A stretch of 38,997 nucleotides of DNA from an uncultured Brevibacillus sp. (GTDB taxonomy: Bacteria > Bacillota > Bacilli > Brevibacillales > Brevibacillaceae): contig CAMIVR010000039.1 in the NCBI GenBank assembly GCA_946402065.1, forward strand, positions 1 to 38,997. Reading direction: 5' to 3'. The notes beneath the pieces were generated by a model. It had not been told where the DNA came from. It saw only the letters and a program-made list of their open reading frames with translations, and searched no databases. Of this stretch, positions 7,470 to 18,281 are shown piece by piece. The position numbers were made by a program, and so were the translations under genes. The first letter of the stretch is position 1; each line of letters begins with the position of its first letter.

Positions 7470-10400
7470 TTACTCTACCGAAACAGCTTCGCGTTCTGCT
7501 TGGCCCTGGTCATTCGCCAGTGCCTCTTGCTCTGCACGGGTCAGAACCGATGTGTTGCGATAACGCGACATCCCGGTACCAGCCGGAACGAGCTTTCCGA
7601 TAATGACGTTCTCTTTCAAACCGAGCAGGCGGTCGACTTTTCCTTTGATCGCCGCATCGGTCAGTACGCGGGTCGTCTCCTGGAACGATGCTGCCGACAG
7701 GAAGGAGTCGGTTTCAAGCGATGCTTTGGTGATACCGAGCAATACCGGACGTCCGACTGCCGGGTTGCGTCCTTCCATCAGAACCTTGGCATTTGCCTGT
7801 TCGAATTCATGCACTTCGACAAATGAACCCGGGAGGAGATCCGTATCGCCACTGTCAGCGACGCGCAGTTTGCGCAGCATCTGACGAATCATGACTTCCA
7901 CGTGTTTGTCGTTAATTTCTACCCCTTGCATCCGGTACACTTTTTGTACCTCTTGCAAAATGTAGTTGGATACGCCGCGTTGTCCGCGTACTTTGAGCAT
8001 CTCTTTCGGGTCTACTGAACCCTCGGTGAGTTCGTCACCGGCATTCAGTTTCGTACCGACCGAGACTTTAATGCGTGCACCGTACGTAGCCGCATATACC
8101 TTGTTCTCTGCTTCACCGCGAACCTCAATTTCCCGGCGATCCTTGCCTTCGCGAATATCGACGACTTCACCGTCGATCTCGGTGATGACCGCTTGACCTT
8201 TCGGATTGCGCGCTTCAAACAGCTCCTGAATACGCGGCAAACCTTGGGTAATATCGTCTCCGGCAACCCCGCCGGTATGGAACGTACGCATCGTCAGCTG
8301 GGTTCCAGGCTCACCGATTGATTGGGCAGCGATGATACCGACTGCTTCGCCGATCTCAACCTCTGCACCCGTTGCCAGATTTCGTCCGTAGCAGCGTTTG
8401 CACACGCCGTGACTCGTACGGCAAGCAAGTACGTTGCGAATATAAACATCCTTGATACCGGCTTTCGCCAGTTCCTCGGTCATTTCTTCGGTTATTTCCT
8501 CGTTGCGGTGGATAATGATCTCCCCGGTCTCAGGGTGGCGAACTGTTTCGAAGCACGTACGGCCGATGAGACGGTCGGCGAGTTTTTCGATCTCTTCTTT
8601 GCCGTCTGTAATTGCTGTTACGCGGATGCCTTTATCCGTGCCGCAATCGATTTCACGCACGATCACATCTTGGGCAACGTCAACGAGACGACGCGTCAGG
8701 TAACCGGAGTCCGCTGTCCGCAGGGCCGTATCCGCCAAACCTTTACGGGCACCGTGTGTGGAAATAAAGTACTCCAATACAGTCAGCCCTTCACGGAAAT
8801 TGGACTTGATCGGCAACTCGATGATTCGACCGGACGGGTTGGCCATCAGACCGCGCATCCCGGCGAGCTGCGTAATCTGTGAGACGTTACCGCGGGCGCC
8901 GGAGTTGGCCATCATGAAGATTGCATTGAATTTGTCCATCGACTTCATCAATACTTCCGTAACTTCATCCTTCGCCTTCGACCAGATGGAGATGACGCGG
9001 TCATAGCGCTCATCCTCTGTAATCAAACCGCGGCGGTATTGCGCCATAACGGTAGCGACTTTTTCATCGGCACCTTCCAGAATGTCCTTCTTCTTGTCAG
9101 GCACAACGATGTCGGCGACGGCAATCGTAATCCCTGCTTTTGTCGAATAGGTAAACCCGAGTTCCTTGATCTTGTCGAGGATCATCGACGTCTGCATCGT
9201 TCCGAAGCGGCGGAAGCACTCGGAGATGATCGTACCCAGGAAGCCTTTTTTCACTGCACCGTTGTCCGGAAGCGTCTTGACAAACTCTTTCAGGTCTGCA
9301 CCCTTATCAAAGACAAAATACTCATCCGGCACTTTCGTCTGCAGGTTGGATTTTGTCGGCGTGTTGATAAATGGCAGTTCAGGCGGGAAGATCTCATTGA
9401 AAATGATCTTGCCTACCGTCGTAAACAAGAGCGCCTTCTCTTGCTCCTCGGTAAAGGAAGTCTTCTTCAAGCTTCTCGCCGGTACCGCAATCCGCGTGTG
9501 CAGGCTGATGTAGCCATTCTGATAAGCAGCAATCGCATCGGCTGGATCACGATAAACGGTACCCTCCCCTTTGTCGCCTTCGCGCTCAAGCGTCAGGTAG
9601 TAAGAGCCCAGGACCATGTCCTGCGAAGGTGTAACAACCGGTTTCCCGTCTTTCGGGTTGAGGATGTTTTGGGCAGCCAGCATCAAAATGCGTGCTTCCG
9701 CCTGAGCTTCTGCTGACAGCGGTACGTGCACGGCCATTTGGTCACCGTCAAAGTCGGCATTGTACGCCGTACAGACGAGCGGATGGAGACGGATCGCCCG
9801 GCCTTCGACGAGAATCGGCTCGAACGCCTGAATCCCCAGTCTGTGCAAGGTAGGGGCACGGTTCAACAACACTGGATGCTCACGGATCACTTCTTCAAGA
9901 ACATCCCAGACCTCAGGCTGCACGCGCTCGACTTTACGCTTCGCGCTCTTGATGTTGTGAGCCAGACCTTTCGCCACCAGCTCTTTCATTACGAATGGCT
10001 TGAACAGCTCCAGGGCCATTTCTTTCGGCAGACCGCATTGATACATTTTCAGGTTCGGTCCGACTACGATAACGGAACGGCCGGAATAGTCAACACGCTT
10101 ACCCAGGAGGTTTTGACGGAAGCGGCCTTGCTTCCCTTTCAACATATGGCTGAGCGATTTCAATGGACGGTTGCCGGGACCCGTTACAGGGCGGCCACGA
10201 CGACCGTTGTCGATCAGCGCGTCAACTGCTTCTTGCAGCATGCGTTTTTCGTTTTGCACAATGATGTCGGGAGCGCCCAGTTCGAGGAGGCGCTTCAGGC
10301 GGTTGTTGCGGTTGATTACGCGACGATACAGGTCGTTCAAGTCGGAAGTGGCAAAACGACCGCCGTCGAGTTGAACCATTGGACGCAGCTCAGGCGGAAT

Positions 10401-11099
10401 GACCGGCAGTACATCAAGCACCATCCAGTCGGGACGATTGCCGGAGTTGCGGAATGCTTCCAGCACTTCCAGACGCTTGATCGCACGGTTGCGGCGTTGG
10501 CCTTGTGCTGTTTTCAGCTCTTCCTTCAAAAAGTCGACTTCTTTGTCGAGGTCGATTTCAGCCAGCAGGCGTTTGATTGCCTCTGCCCCCATCATCGCCT
10601 GGAACGAATAGCCGTACTTCTCGCGATAGTTGCGGTATTCCTTCTCCGACAACAGTTGCTTTTTGTCCAGTGGCGTATCACCGGCATCAGTCACTACGTA
10701 AGAAGCAAAGTAAATAACTTCTTCCAAAGACCGGGGGGACATGTCAAGCACAAGTCCCATCCGGCTCGGAATGCCTTTGAAATACCAGATGTGCGAGACC
10801 GGGGCAGCCAGCTCGATGTGCCCCATGCGCTCACGACGCACCTTGGCGCGAGTCACTTCCACGCCGCAGCGGTCGCAGACTACACCTTTGTAACGAACGC
10901 GCTTGTACTTACCGCAATGACATTCCCAGTCCTTCGTCGGACCAAAGATGCGCTCGCAGAACAAGCCGTCTTTTTCTGGCTTCAACGTCCGATAGTTGAT
11001 CGTTTCCGGCTTTTTCACTTCACCGTACGACCAGGAACGGATTTTTTCTGGCGATGCCAGACCAATCTTCATATATTCAAAATTATTAACGTCAATCAC
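7470..11099 (-). CDS. rpoC: RNA polymerase beta' subunit
   Basis: The 1209-residue largest RNA polymerase subunit contains the catalytic NADFDGD loop that binds the active-site magnesium, the N-terminal zinc ribbon (CHCGK and CDRCG near residues 60-78), the second zinc site ([11 protein letters not shown]) and the trigger-loop motif [11 protein letters not shown]. The GTG start follows GGGAGGTAAC and matches the family start (V/L)IDVNNFEYM. It lies 29 nt after rpoB and is followed by the strong bidirectional terminator. Its length is close to that of B. subtilis RpoC (about 1199), with no large insertion. Confidence 0.98.
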   Translation of the reverse strand: MIDVNNFEYMKIGLASPEKIRSWSYGEVKKPETINYRTLKPEKDGLFCERIFGPTKDWECHCGKYKRVRYKGVVCDRCGVEVTRAKVRRERMGHIELAAPVSHIWYFKGIPSRMGLVLDMSPRSLEEVIYFASYVVTDAGDTPLDKKQLLSEKEYRNYREKYGYSFQAMMGAEAIKRLLAEIDLDKEVDFLKEELKTAQGQRRNRAIKRLEVLEAFRNSGNRPDWMVLDVLPVIPPELRPMVQLDGGRFATSDLNDLYRRVINRNNRLKRLLELGAPDIIVQNEKRMLQEAVDALIDNGRRGRPVTGPGNRPLKSLSHMLKGKQGRFRQNLLGKRVDYSGRSVIVVGPNLKMYQCGLPKEMALELFKPFVMKELVAKGLAHNIKSAKRKVERVQPEVWDVLEEVIREHPVLLNRAPTLHRLGIQAFEPILVEGRAIRLHPLVCTAYNADFDGDQMAVHVPLSAEAQAEARILMLAAQNILNPKDGKPVVTPSQDMVLGSYYLTLEREGDKGEGTVYRDPADAIAAYQNGYISLHTRIAVPARSLKKTSFTEEQEKALLFTTVGKIIFNEIFPPELPFINTPTKSNLQTKVPDEYFVFDKGADLKEFVKTLPDNGAVKKGFLGTIISECFRRFGTMQTSMILDKIKELGFTYSTKAGITIAVADIVVPDKKKDILEGADEKVATVMAQYRRGLITEDERYDRVISIWSKAKDEVTEVLMKSMDKFNAIFMMANSGARGNVSQITQLAGMRGLMANPSGRIIELPIKSNFREGLTVLEYFISTHGARKGLADTALRTADSGYLTRRLVDVAQDVIVREIDCGTDKGIRVTAITDGKEEIEKLADRLIGRTCFETVRHPETGEIIIHRNEEITEEMTEELAKAGIKDVYIRNVLACRTSHGVCKRCYGRNLATGAEVEIGEAVGIIAAQSIGEPGTQLTMRTFHTGGVAGDDITQGLPRIQELFEARNPKGQAVITEIDGEVVDIREGKDRREIEVRGEAENKVYAATYGARIKVSVGTKLNAGDELTEGSVDPKEMLKVRGQRGVSNYILQEVQKVYRMQGVEINDKHVEVMIRQMLRKLRVADSGDTDLLPGSFVEVHEFEQANAKVLMEGRNPAVGRPVLLGITKASLETDSFLSAASFQETTRVLTDAAIKGKVDRLLGLKENVIIGKLVPAGTGMSRYRNTSVLTRAEQEALANDQGQAEREAVSVE

Positions 11100-11128
11100 A
11101 GGGCGTTACCTCCCTTGGCACCGGAATC

Positions 11129-14100
11129 TTACTCTTCATCCAAGCTCCCGCCTTCGAGCACGAGGTTCAGTTTTTCACCTGTACCTTCGTCCTCGTCGTC
11201 GATCTCGCGCATTTCAATTTCTTGTTCGTCTTCTGAAAGGATTTTGGCATCCAGACCTAAGCTTTGCAATTCTTTGATCAGTACTTTGAACGATTCTGGA
11301 ACCCCTGGCTCCGGTACATTTTCACCTTTGACGATCGCTTCGTAGGTCTTCACGCGACCGACGACGTCGTCGGATTTCACAGTGAGAATTTCCTGCAGGG
11401 TGTAGGCGGCACCGTATGCTTCAAGCGCCCATACCTCCATCTCCCCAAAGCGCTGACCGCCGAATTGGGCTTTCCCGCCCAACGGCTGCTGCGTAACGAG
11501 CGAGTATGGTCCGGTAGAACGAGCGTGGATTTTGTCATCGACCAAGTGCGCCAGCTTCAGCATGTACACACAGCCAACGGTTACACGTCGATCGAATGGC
11601 TCACCTGTACGGCCGTCGAACAGGATCGTTTTACCGTCACGGTCTAACCCGGCCTCTTCAAGCGTTTTGAAGACATCATCTTGGCGCGCTCCGTCAAAAA
11701 CTGGCGTCGCTACGTGAATACCAAGAATTTTTGCAGCCATACCCAAGTGCGTCTCAAGCACCTGTCCGATGTTCATCCGTGATGGAACGCCCAATGGATT
11801 CAGGACGATTTCAACCGGTGAACCATCCGGCAGGAACGGCATGTCTTCTTCTGGCATGATCCGGGCAATAACCCCTTTGTTACCATGGCGACCAGCCATT
11901 TTGTCCCCGACGGAGATCTTCCGTTTTTGAGCAATGTATACACGAACGAGCTGGTTTACACCAGGTGGCAATTCATCGCCGTTGTCACGCGTAAATACTT
12001 TCACATCGACAATAATTCCAGATCCACCGTGTGGTACGCGCAAAGAAGTGTCGCGCACTTCGCGAGCCTTTTCCCCAAAAATCGCATGCAGCAAGCGCTC
12101 TTCAGCAGTCAGCTCAGTAACACCCTTGGGCGTGACTTTACCAACGAGAATATCGCCATCCTGAATCTCTGCACCGATGCGGATAATGCCGCGCTCATCA
12201 AGATTCTTCAGAGCATCTTCACCGACGTTCGGAATGTCGCGAGTAATCTCTTCAGGTCCAAGCTTGGTATCGCGCGCTTCTGACTCGTACTCTTCAATAT
12301 GAATCGAAGTGTAGACGTCATCTTTTACCAGCTTCTCGCTCAGCAAGATCGCATCCTCGTAGTTGTACCCTTCCCAGGTCATAAAGGCGACGATTACGTT
12401 GCGGCCCAGAGCCAATTCGCCTTTCTCTGTAGATGGTCCGTCACCGATGATGTCCCCCGGCTCAATCCAATCGCCTTTTTGCACGATCGGGCGCTGGTTT
12501 ACGCACGTTCCTTGGTTGGAGCGAATAAACTTATGCAGTTTGTATTTATCCAAATCGCCGGCCACTTTTTTACCGTCGATCTCTTTGTAACGGCGCACCC
12601 AGATTTCACGGGCAGTTACTTTTTCGACCTGTCCAGGCCATTTGGCGACAATCGCGACGCCGGAATCCTGTGCTGCCTTGTGCTCCATGCCTGTTCCGAC
12701 AAACGGCGCTTGCGGAATAAGCAGCGGAACTGCCTGGCGCTGCATGTTCGATCCCATCAGGGCGCGGTTGGCGTCGTCGTTCTCGAGGAACGGAATCAAT
12801 GCTGTGGCAACCGACACAACCTGTTTCGGCGATACGTCCATGAAGTCAACCTTATCGCTCGGGAGAATCAAGTTCTCGCCTTTGCGGCGGCAGATGACTG
12901 TCTCGTTGACAAAGTTGCCGTTTTCATCGAGCGGCTGGTTCGCCTGTGCGACATTGTAGACGTCTTCTTCGTCAGCAGTCAGATAGACGATTTCGTCCAA
13001 GACGCGTCCCGTCTCGGCGTCCACTTTACGACGCGGCGTTTCAATGAAGCCGTAGTCGTTGATCCGCGCAAAGGACGACAGCGAGTTGATCAACCCGATG
13101 TTTGGACCCTCCGGCGTTTCGATTGGACACATCCGGCCGTAGTGGGAATGGTGAACGTCGCGCACTTCGAAGCCGGCGCGCTCACGCGTCAAACCACCAG
13201 GTCCAAGCGCAGAGAGACGGCGTTTGTGCGTCAGCTCGGCCAACGGATTGGTTTGATCCATGAACTGCGACAGCTGAGAGCTGCCGAAGAACTCCTTAAT
13301 CGATGCGATTACCGGTCTGATATTGATCAACGCCTGTGGCGTAATCTGGTTTTGGTCTTGAATCGACATGCGTTCGCGAACCACGCGTTCCATCCGCGAG
13401 AGCCCGATGCGGAACTGGTTTTGCAAGAGCTCGCCTACGGAACGAAGGCGGCGGTTGCCCAAGTGGTCGATGTCATCGGTATTGCCAACGCCGTGCAAGA
13501 GATCGACAAAGTAGTTGATTGCCGCAACGATGTCCGCTGGGGTAATGTGTTTAATCGACTTGTCGACATTTCCATTTCCGATGACTTTGATGATTTTCCC
13601 GTCTTCGGTAGGCGAGAAAATGTTGATCGATTGCAGGCGAATCTTGTCTTCTTCCAATACTCCGCCATTCGTCCGCACATCGATAAAGCCAACGCTTTCC
13701 TCCAGCATCGGCAAAATCCGGTCAAGCAGGCGGCGGTCAAGCATCTGCCCTGCTTCTGCGATGATTTCACCCGTTGCGGAGTCAACAAGCGTCTCCGCCA
13801 AGCGCTGGTTGAACAGGCGGTTTTTGATGTGCAGCTTTTTGTTCATTTTGTAGCGGCCTACAGATGCCAGATCGTAGCGTTTCGGGTCAAAGAAACGAGA
13901 TACCAGCAAACTCTTGGCATTCTCTACCGTCGGCGGCTCACCTGGACGCAAGCGCTCGTAAATCTCGATCAGCGCTTTTTCCGTAGAATCCGTATTGTCT
14001 TTTTCCAAACTGTTCTTGATGTACTCGTCCTCGCCTAAAAGCTGCAGGATCTCCACGTCGGAGCTAAAGCCCAGAGCGCGGAGAAGAACCGTTACGGGAA

Positions 14101-14668
14101 TCTTGCGCGTACGGTCGATACGGACGTATATGATGTCTTTTGCATCTGTCTCAAGCTCCAGCCATGCACCGCGGTTCGGGATGACTGTCGCAGTAAATGT
14201 TTGCTTTCCATTTTTGTCAATCTTGTTGTTATAATAAACACTCGGAGAACGAACAAGCTGGCTGACAATTACGCGCTCCGCCCCATTGATGATAAAGGTG
14301 CCGGTTTCGGTCATCAACGGGAAGTCCCCCATGAAAACCTCTTGCTCCTTCACTTCACCTGTCTCCTTGTTATAGAGACGGACCTTCACGCGAAGAGGAG
14401 CCGCATACGTAACGTCTCGTTCCTTCGATTCGTCTACATCGTACTTGGGATCTCCCAAGCTGTAGTCGATAAACTCCAACACCAAGTTACCAGTGAAGTC
14501 TTGAATCGGCGAAATATCTTGGAACATTTCGCGCAGCCCTTCATCCAAAAACCATTGGTAGGACTTTTGCTGAATCTCAATCAAATTCGGTAGACCCAGC
14601 ACTTCGTTAATTCGTGAATACGTACGACGCTGGCGGTGTCGGCCGCTCTGAATCAATTTTCCTGCCAA
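11129..14668 (-). CDS. rpoB: RNA polymerase beta subunit
   Basis: Catalytic-core subunit of about 1179 residues, essentially colinear with B. subtilis RpoB. The rifampicin pocket ([16 protein letters not shown], then [13 protein letters not shown]) has wild-type residues at the common resistance positions, so rifampicin sensitivity is expected. I chose the TTG at 14668 ([13 protein letters not shown]) because it aligns with the TTG start known for B. subtilis rpoB and lies 8 nt after GAGGGG; an ATG at 14677 would add three residues but is only 3 nt from GAGGGG. The C-terminus is acidic. A long structured leader precedes the gene. Confidence 0.97.
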   Translation of the reverse strand: MAGKLIQSGRHRQRRTYSRINEVLGLPNLIEIQQKSYQWFLDEGLREMFQDISPIQDFTGNLVLEFIDYSLGDPKYDVDESKERDVTYAAPLRVKVRLYNKETGEVKEQEVFMGDFPLMTETGTFIINGAERVIVSQLVRSPSVYYNNKIDKNGKQTFTATVIPNRGAWLELETDAKDIIYVRIDRTRKIPVTVLLRALGFSSDVEILQLLGEDEYIKNSLEKDNTDSTEKALIEIYERLRPGEPPTVENAKSLLVSRFFDPKRYDLASVGRYKMNKKLHIKNRLFNQRLAETLVDSATGEIIAEAGQMLDRRLLDRILPMLEESVGFIDVRTNGGVLEEDKIRLQSINIFSPTEDGKIIKVIGNGNVDKSIKHITPADIVAAINYFVDLLHGVGNTDDIDHLGNRRLRSVGELLQNQFRIGLSRMERVVRERMSIQDQNQITPQALINIRPVIASIKEFFGSSQLSQFMDQTNPLAELTHKRRLSALGPGGLTRERAGFEVRDVHHSHYGRMCPIETPEGPNIGLINSLSSFARINDYGFIETPRRKVDAETGRVLDEIVYLTADEEDVYNVAQANQPLDENGNFVNETVICRRKGENLILPSDKVDFMDVSPKQVVSVATALIPFLENDDANRALMGSNMQRQAVPLLIPQAPFVGTGMEHKAAQDSGVAIVAKWPGQVEKVTAREIWVRRYKEIDGKKVAGDLDKYKLHKFIRSNQGTCVNQRPIVQKGDWIEPGDIIGDGPSTEKGELALGRNVIVAFMTWEGYNYEDAILLSEKLVKDDVYTSIHIEEYESEARDTKLGPEEITRDIPNVGEDALKNLDERGIIRIGAEIQDGDILVGKVTPKGVTELTAEERLLHAIFGEKAREVRDTSLRVPHGGSGIIVDVKVFTRDNGDELPPGVNQLVRVYIAQKRKISVGDKMAGRHGNKGVIARIMPEEDMPFLPDGSPVEIVLNPLGVPSRMNIGQVLETHLGMAAKILGIHVATPVFDGARQDDVFKTLEEAGLDRDGKTILFDGRTGEPFDRRVTVGCVYMLKLAHLVDDKIHARSTGPYSLVTQQPLGGKAQFGGQRFGEMEVWALEAYGAAYTLQEILTVKSDDVVGRVKTYEAIVKGENVPEPGVPESFKVLIKELQSLGLDAKILSEDEQEIEMREIDDEDEGTGEKLNLVLEGGSLDEE

Positions 14669-14699
14669 CTCATTCACCCCTCATGTCTGTGTTCCAGAC

Positions 14700-14723
14700 A
14701 AAAAACGGCTTTGCCCGTTTTTT
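14700..14723 (-). terminator. Terminator-like hairpin just before rpoB
   Basis: On the minus strand AAAAAACGG, a 6-nt loop and CCGTTTTTT form a stem (14700-14708 with 14715-14723) ending in six T. It lies between the rpoB promoter and start codon, about 32 nt before the TTG. A second compact palindrome, GACCGC-AG-GCGGTC (14727-14740), abuts it upstream. Its position suggests attenuation or pausing rather than full termination. Confidence 0.6.
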
Positions 14724-14780
14724 GCTGACCGCAGGCGGTCACATCAAATTGTACTGCCAGAAATTGGTGTTCATAAAAAT

Positions 14781-14816
14781 AAAAATGGGTTAAACCAGTA
14801 ACCTCATTTTTAACCC
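14781..14816 (-). promoter_or_regulatory. Two competing hairpins in the rpoB leader
   Basis: Two stems share bases and cannot form together: 14787-14794 with 14809-14816 (GGGTTAAA/TTTAACCC, 8 bp), and 14781-14791 with 14800-14811 (11 bp with one bulge). In the minus-strand sense the sequence after the first stem is ATTTTTATTTTT, terminator-like. Switching between the two would be a plausible regulatory choice for rpoB. Confidence 0.5.
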
Positions 14817-14850
14817 AGAGAATCTCTATTTTAAAAGAATTCCCATCTTT

Positions 14851-14862
14851 TTACACCAACAT
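14851..14862 (-). other. Possible leader mini-ORF in the rpoB 5' region
   Basis: An AAGGAGGA Shine-Dalgarno (within 14861-14870) is followed by ATG-TTG-GTG-TAA on the minus strand. ATG would be too close for efficient initiation, while the GTG is 7 nt away and is immediately followed by the stop TAA. A strong ribosome-binding site with essentially no coding sequence is a mark of leader peptides or start-stop elements. Coding is not shown. Confidence 0.35.
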
Positions 14863-14949
14863 TCCTCCTTTTTCCTGAAAAAAAGAAAAAACAGTTGACA
14901 AAATAGGAATTACATAAATATGACAAATAACCCATATTGACATTTTATA

Positions 14950-14978
14950 ATACTACCATACTCGGAATGTAACGTCAA
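14950..14978 (-). promoter_or_regulatory. SigA promoter of rpoBC
   Basis: TTGACG (14973-14978), a 17-nt spacer and TAGTAT (14950-14955) with extended TGG lie on the minus strand. Expected start is about 14943, giving a leader of about 270 nt. It accounts for much of the 369-bp gap between rsmC and rpoB. The rest of the gap holds the mini-ORF and hairpins listed separately. Confidence 0.75.
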
Positions 14979-15037
14979 GGGTAGATTTTCGTTATTTCAT
15001 TGCCGGATGTACCCGCTTGCGATCAGCAACGCAGCAG

Positions 15038-15640
15038 TCAAAGCCCCTTTGTTGCTCGGAAGATAAAGTAGCCCTTGCTCCGATCTACTTCTGCCACTGT
15101 TTCGTAAATTTCTTGTAATTTTTTCAAAGCGGAAGGCGCCCCTTGCTTCTTCTGAATCACGACCCACATCGATCCACCAGCGTTAAGCAAGGCATGCCCC
15201 TCAGTAAAAATCCGGTGCACAACCTCTTTTCCGGCACGGATCGGCGGATTCGTAACGATGACATCGAAGCTGCGCCCTGCGACTTTTTCATAAAGGTCGC
15301 TCTGTATGATTTCCACATTATGGATATGGTTTGCTTCCGCATTTCGCTTTGCGAGCTGAACGGCTCGCTCATTAATGTCCAGCATGGTCACTTTGCCCTG
15401 ATCGGCCAACTTCGCCGCAGACAAGCCGATCGGCCCATAACCACAACCGACATCAAGCACGCTGGCGGTTCGGGAAATCTCCATTGTCTCGATCAGCAAT
15501 ACACTGCCGTAATCGATGCGCTCCCGCGAAAACACACCTGCATCGGTGACGAAGCGCAGCGGCTGGTCGCGCAAGGTAAACGAAAACACCCGCTCATCGT
15601 GCGGTGCATTTGGTTTGTTGGTGTAGTAATGATCGCTCAA
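15038..15640 (-). CDS. rsmC: Class I SAM-dependent methyltransferase, RsmC/YbxB-like
   Basis: A 200-residue protein with SAM motif I DVGCGYGPIGL (near residue 60) and the catalytic motif TNPPIRAGKEV (near 130), typical of N2-guanine rRNA methyltransferases related to RsmC. It is colinear with B. subtilis YbxB. The start is TTG (MSDHYYT), with only a weak purine-rich stretch upstream. It lies between rplL and rpoB as in many Bacillales and probably modifies 16S rRNA; substrate specificity is inferred from family. A terminator after rplL (15732-15760) separates it from the L10-L7/L12 genes, so it probably depends on read-through. Confidence 0.9.
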   Translation of the reverse strand: MSDHYYTNKPNAPHDERVFSFTLRDQPLRFVTDAGVFSRERIDYGSVLLIETMEISRTASVLDVGCGYGPIGLSAAKLADQGKVTMLDINERAVQLAKRNAEANHIHNVEIIQSDLYEKVAGRSFDVIVTNPPIRAGKEVVHRIFTEGHALLNAGGSMWVVIQKKQGAPSALKKLQEIYETVAEVDRSKGYFIFRATKGL

Positions 15641-15731
15641 GAGGTGTCCACGCCCCTAAAGTTGGTCTCAGACGAAAACCTTCGTTGGCCTATGTATTAC
15701 CTGACCATGTCGGGTTTATTCATCCGGGATG

Positions 15732-15760
15732 AAAAACCCCCTGCCAGAGGCAAGGGGATT
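15732..15760 (-). terminator. Intrinsic terminator after rplL
   Basis: A 9-bp GC-rich stem (15737-15745 with 15749-15757, one G-U pair), 3-nt loop and a five-T run on the minus strand. It lies about 25 nt past the rplL stop. It ends most rplJ-rplL transcription and reduces flow into rsmC. Confidence 0.85.
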
Positions 15761-15784
15761 GTCTTTTCAGCAAGTAAACATCGC

Positions 15785-16147
15785 TTATTTTACTTCTACA
15801 GATGCTCCGGCTTCTTCCAATTTTGCTTTCAAAGCTTCTGCTTCTTCTTTGGAAACGCCTTCTTTGAGTGTTTTTGGTGCGTTGTCAACCAGGTCTTTTG
15901 CTTCTTTCAAGCCAAGACCAGTCAGCTCGCGAACAACTTTGATAACGTTGATTTTGGAAGCGCCACCGCTTACCAAGGTTACGTTGAATTCAGTTTGCTC
16001 AGCAGCCGCTTCAGCAGCGCCACCAGCAACTACAGCTACAGGAGCAGCAGCAGTTACGCCGAATTCTTCTTCAATTGCTTTTACCAGGTCGTTCAGTTCG
16101 AGAACGGACATGCTTTTGATCGCTTCCAAAATTTGCTCTTTACTCAT
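15785..16147 (-). CDS. rplL: 50S ribosomal protein L7/L12
   Basis: L7/L12 forms the dimers of the ribosomal stalk that recruit translation GTPases. The 120-residue protein has the N-terminal dimerisation domain ([15 protein letters not shown]), an Ala/Gly-rich hinge near residues 35-50 and the C-terminal factor-binding domain with [12 protein letters not shown]. The ATG at 16147 is 8 nt after GGAGG; an upstream in-frame TTG at 16153 is unlikely. It follows rplJ by 50 nt and is coexpressed with it under the L10 leader. Confidence 0.98.
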   Translation of the reverse strand: MSKEQILEAIKSMSVLELNDLVKAIEEEFGVTAAAPVAVVAGGAAEAAAEQTEFNVTLVSGGASKINVIKVVRELTGLGLKEAKDLVDNAPKTLKEGVSKEEAEALKAKLEEAGASVEVK

Positions 16148-16197
16148 TTTCAAATCCTCCTATTCACGAAAACGCCGCAGCGTTTTTCCTATTGTTT

Positions 16198-16713
16198 TTA
16201 CGCACCTTGTGATTCTTTTTGTTCAGCAACAGCTTTAACCGCAAGCGCGACGTTGCGCATTGGAGCTTGAAGCACGCTGAGCAGCATGGACAACAGACCT
16301 TCGCGAGACGGCAAGGAAGCCAACTGCTTGATTTGTTCCGCACCAACGACTTTGCCTTCGATGATTCCGCCTTTTACTTCCAGCTTTTCATTTTTCTTCG
16401 CGAAATCAACCAAGATTTTCGCTGGAGCAATCAGGTCATCTTTGGAGAAAGCAATCGCGTTTGGTCCCAAGAGGTATTGGTCTAACTCAGTTAAACCTTC
16501 TTTCTCAGTGGCCAGACGAGTCAGGGAGTTCTTCAAAACTTTGAACTCAACACCAGCTTCTCTCAATTGCTTACGGAGTTCAGTTACTTGTGCTACAGTC
16601 AATCCGCGGTAGTCGGCAACAACAGTTGTTTGGCTTTCACGAAGCTTGGTCGCGATTTCGCCAATTGCTTGCACTTTCTCTTCGCGAATAACGGTTGGAC
16701 GAATTTCTGCCAT
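16198..16713 (-). CDS. rplJ: 50S ribosomal protein L10
   Basis: L10 anchors the L7/L12 stalk to 23S rRNA and represses its own mRNA. The 171-residue product starts [14 protein letters not shown] and includes the rRNA-binding region ([18 protein letters not shown]) and a C-terminal helix for L7/L12. The ATG at 16713 follows GGGAGGTG with 5-nt spacing; the ATG at 16776 lies in the leader terminator hairpin and is rejected. The gene is preceded by a structured L10 leader. Confidence 0.98.
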   Translation of the reverse strand: MAEIRPTVIREEKVQAIGEIATKLRESQTTVVADYRGLTVAQVTELRKQLREAGVEFKVLKNSLTRLATEKEGLTELDQYLLGPNAIAFSKDDLIAPAKILVDFAKKNEKLEVKGGIIEGKVVGAEQIKQLASLPSREGLLSMLLSVLQAPMRNVALAVKAVAEQKESQGA

Positions 16714-16752
16714 GGTTACACCTCCCGTACATAAATCCTGCGCTAACAAACA

Positions 16753-16898
16753 ATGCCCTCGCGGACACGAGGGCATAATGTATGCAAAAAGAGTTACTGG
16801 CTCTTTTCAAATTCATTACATACCTCGGAGGGATATTAAGCCGCTCTTTGCAGAGCGAGCACCTTCTGTCTGCGGCATGACACTGTTCAATTATCAAC
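16753..16898 (-). ncRNA. L10 ribosomal protein leader (rplJL autoregulation)
   Basis: The leader between the promoter at 16906-16935 and rplJ carries the conserved L10 recognition elements: GCCGCAGACAGAAGGTG (revcomp of 16860-16876), a CGCTCT/AGAGCG hairpin (16842-16857) and the complementary strand CTTAATATCCCTCCGAGGT (16822-16840). It ends in a 9-bp hairpin (16753-16761 with 16768-16776) followed by a T-rich run. L10(L12)4 binding is expected to promote termination or block rplJL expression, as in other Bacillales. Confidence 0.85.
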
Positions 16899-16905
16899 AG
16901 GCACT

Positions 16906-16935
16906 ATCATATCAAAACTCGACTAGCAAAGTCAA
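16906..16935 (-). promoter_or_regulatory. SigA promoter of rplJ-rplL
   Basis: TTGACT (16930-16935), 18-nt spacer, TATGAT (16906-16911) with extended TGA. The -35 box abuts the rplA stop codon region, so rplJL has a dedicated start about 185 nt before its coding sequence. Confidence 0.8.
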
Positions 16936-16941
16936 GCTCTA

Positions 16942-17625
16942 TTATTTTACAGCAACGCGCACGCCAGGTCCCATCGTGGAGCTGATCGTTACGTTTTTCA
17001 TGTACACGCCTTTAGCTGCAGATGGCTTTACACGGTTCAACGTCTCAGTCAACGTTGCCAGGTTTTCAGCCAGTTTTTCTGAATCAAAGGAAACTTTGCC
17101 GATCGGTGCGTGGATGTTGCCGTTTTTATCAACGCGGTACTCAATTTTACCAGCTTTGATTTCGTTGACAGCTTTCGTTACATCAAACGTAACGGTTCCT
17201 GTTTTCGGGTTTGGCATGAGGCCTTTTGGACCGAGCACACGACCCAGCTTACCTACCTCACCCATCATGTCAGGGGTTGCCACAACAACGTCGAACTCAA
17301 ACCATCCACCTTGGATTTTCGCGATCATGTCGGATTCCCCTACATAATCTGCACCTGCTGCTTCAGCTTCTTTTGCTTTTTCGCCTTTCGCAAATACAAG
17401 TACACGCTGTACTTTACCAGTGCCGTGCGGAAGTACAACAGCACCGCGGATTTGCTGATCGGCACGCTTAGGGTCAACGCCCAAGCGGAATGCAGCCTCG
17501 ACTGTTTCATCGAACTTTGCAGTCGCCGCTTTTTTCACGAGTTCAATGCCCTCGCTTACTTCATAAACCTTGTTTTTATCAATCAGCTTTTGCGCTTCCT
17601 GATATTTTTTACCATGTTTCGGCAT
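16942..17625 (-). CDS. rplA: 50S ribosomal protein L1
   Basis: L1 binds the mobile stalk of 23S rRNA next to the E site and represses its own operon. The 227-residue length and motifs ([23 protein letters not shown] [30 protein letters not shown]) are diagnostic. A GAAGGGAG Shine-Dalgarno precedes the ATG. It lies 91 nt after rplK. The rplK leader contains a matching L1 binding site. Confidence 0.98.
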   Translation of the reverse strand: MPKHGKKYQEAQKLIDKNKVYEVSEGIELVKKAATAKFDETVEAAFRLGVDPKRADQQIRGAVVLPHGTGKVQRVLVFAKGEKAKEAEAAGADYVGESDMIAKIQGGWFEFDVVVATPDMMGEVGKLGRVLGPKGLMPNPKTGTVTFDVTKAVNEIKAGKIEYRVDKNGNIHAPIGKVSFDSEKLAENLATLTETLNRVKPSAAKGVYMKNVTISSTMGPGVRVAVK

Positions 17626-17676
17626 GTTTGTATTCTCCCTTCAATGTGGTCGTAGCGGTTAATCCTCCCACAAGAC

Positions 17677-17697
17677 TGGGGTACAGACCGTACCCCA
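17677..17697 (-). other. Hairpin in the rplK-rplA spacer
   Basis: An 8-bp stem (TGGGGTAC at 17677-17684 with GTACCCCA at 17690-17697) and 5-nt loop lie between rplK and rplA. No T run follows on the minus strand. It may be an mRNA stability or processing element. Confidence 0.5.
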
Positions 17698-17716
17698 ATA
17701 AACGATCCCCAGACAA

Positions 17717-18142
17717 TTAGTCTTCGATCACGATACCCATAGAACGAGCGGTACCTTCAACCATGCGCATAGCTGCTTCGACAGTAGCTGCGTTCAGGTC
17801 AGGGCGTTTCAGCTCAGCGATTTCACGAACTTTATCGCGTTTCAGTGTAGCTACTTTTGTTTTGTTTGGCACGCCAGAACCAGACTCGATGCCAGCAGCT
17901 TTTTTCAACAGAACTGCTGCAGGCGGAGTTTTGGTAATGAACGTAAAGGAACGGTCTTCAAACACAGTAATTTCTACCGGAATGATCATTCCTGCTTCGC
18001 TTTCTGTACGAGCGTTGAACTCTTTGCAGAAGCCCATAATATTCACACCAGCTTGACCGAGCGCCGGACCTACTGGAGGTGCAGGATTCGCTTTCCCTGC
18101 TGGAATTTGTAATTTAATTACGCGGATAACCTTCTTAGCCAC
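17717..18142 (-). CDS. rplK: 50S ribosomal protein L11
   Basis: L11 is at the GTPase-associated centre and is needed for RelA-type stringent response. The 141-residue protein has the flexible Pro-rich N-terminal domain ([24 protein letters not shown]) and the C-terminal rRNA-binding domain. The GTG at 18142 encodes [14 protein letters not shown] and lies 6 nt after GGAGGTG. A GTG nine bases upstream is part of that Shine-Dalgarno and is rejected. Confidence 0.98.
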   Translation of the reverse strand: MAKKVIRVIKLQIPAGKANPAPPVGPALGQAGVNIMGFCKEFNARTESEAGMIIPVEITVFEDRSFTFITKTPPAAVLLKKAAGIESGSGVPNKTKVATLKRDKVREIAELKRPDLNAATVEAAMRMVEGTARSMGIVIED

Positions 18143-18166
18143 GTAAAACACCTCCTTACTTCAATT

Positions 18167-18196
18167 GTGGTTATGCGGGGGAAAACCCCCTCCCAC
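18167..18196 (-). promoter_or_regulatory. L1 protein binding site in the rplK leader
   Basis: On the minus strand GTGGGAGGGGG, a TTTT loop and CCCCCGCATAACCAC fold into a GTGG/CCAC base, an asymmetric internal loop and a 5-bp GC stem. This mimics the L1-binding fold of 23S rRNA and matches the L1 operators known upstream of rplK in Bacillales. It implies translational autoregulation of rplKA by L1. Confidence 0.75.
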
Positions 18197-18281
18197 CTGT
18201 TACGCGAAAGTCTGTATGTACATAGACTTCCAATCTATAGTGAGAGTCGGGAACCGCATGTCAGTTCCAGAACCAAAATGA

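Noticed and set aside
13200..13300. Rifampicin-resistance substitutions in rpoB and streptomycin-resistance substitutions in rpsL
   Set aside because: The residues at the usual positions ([25 protein letters not shown]) are wild type.
9726..14038. Long plus-strand frames antisense to rpoC and rpoB (9726-11345, 12299-14038)
   Set aside because: Both lie opposite intact, strongly conserved RNA polymerase genes and have shadow-like composition.
14895..14930. Plus-strand TTGACA suggesting a promoter
   Set aside because: No acceptable -10 box at 16-18 nt and no plus-strand gene downstream.
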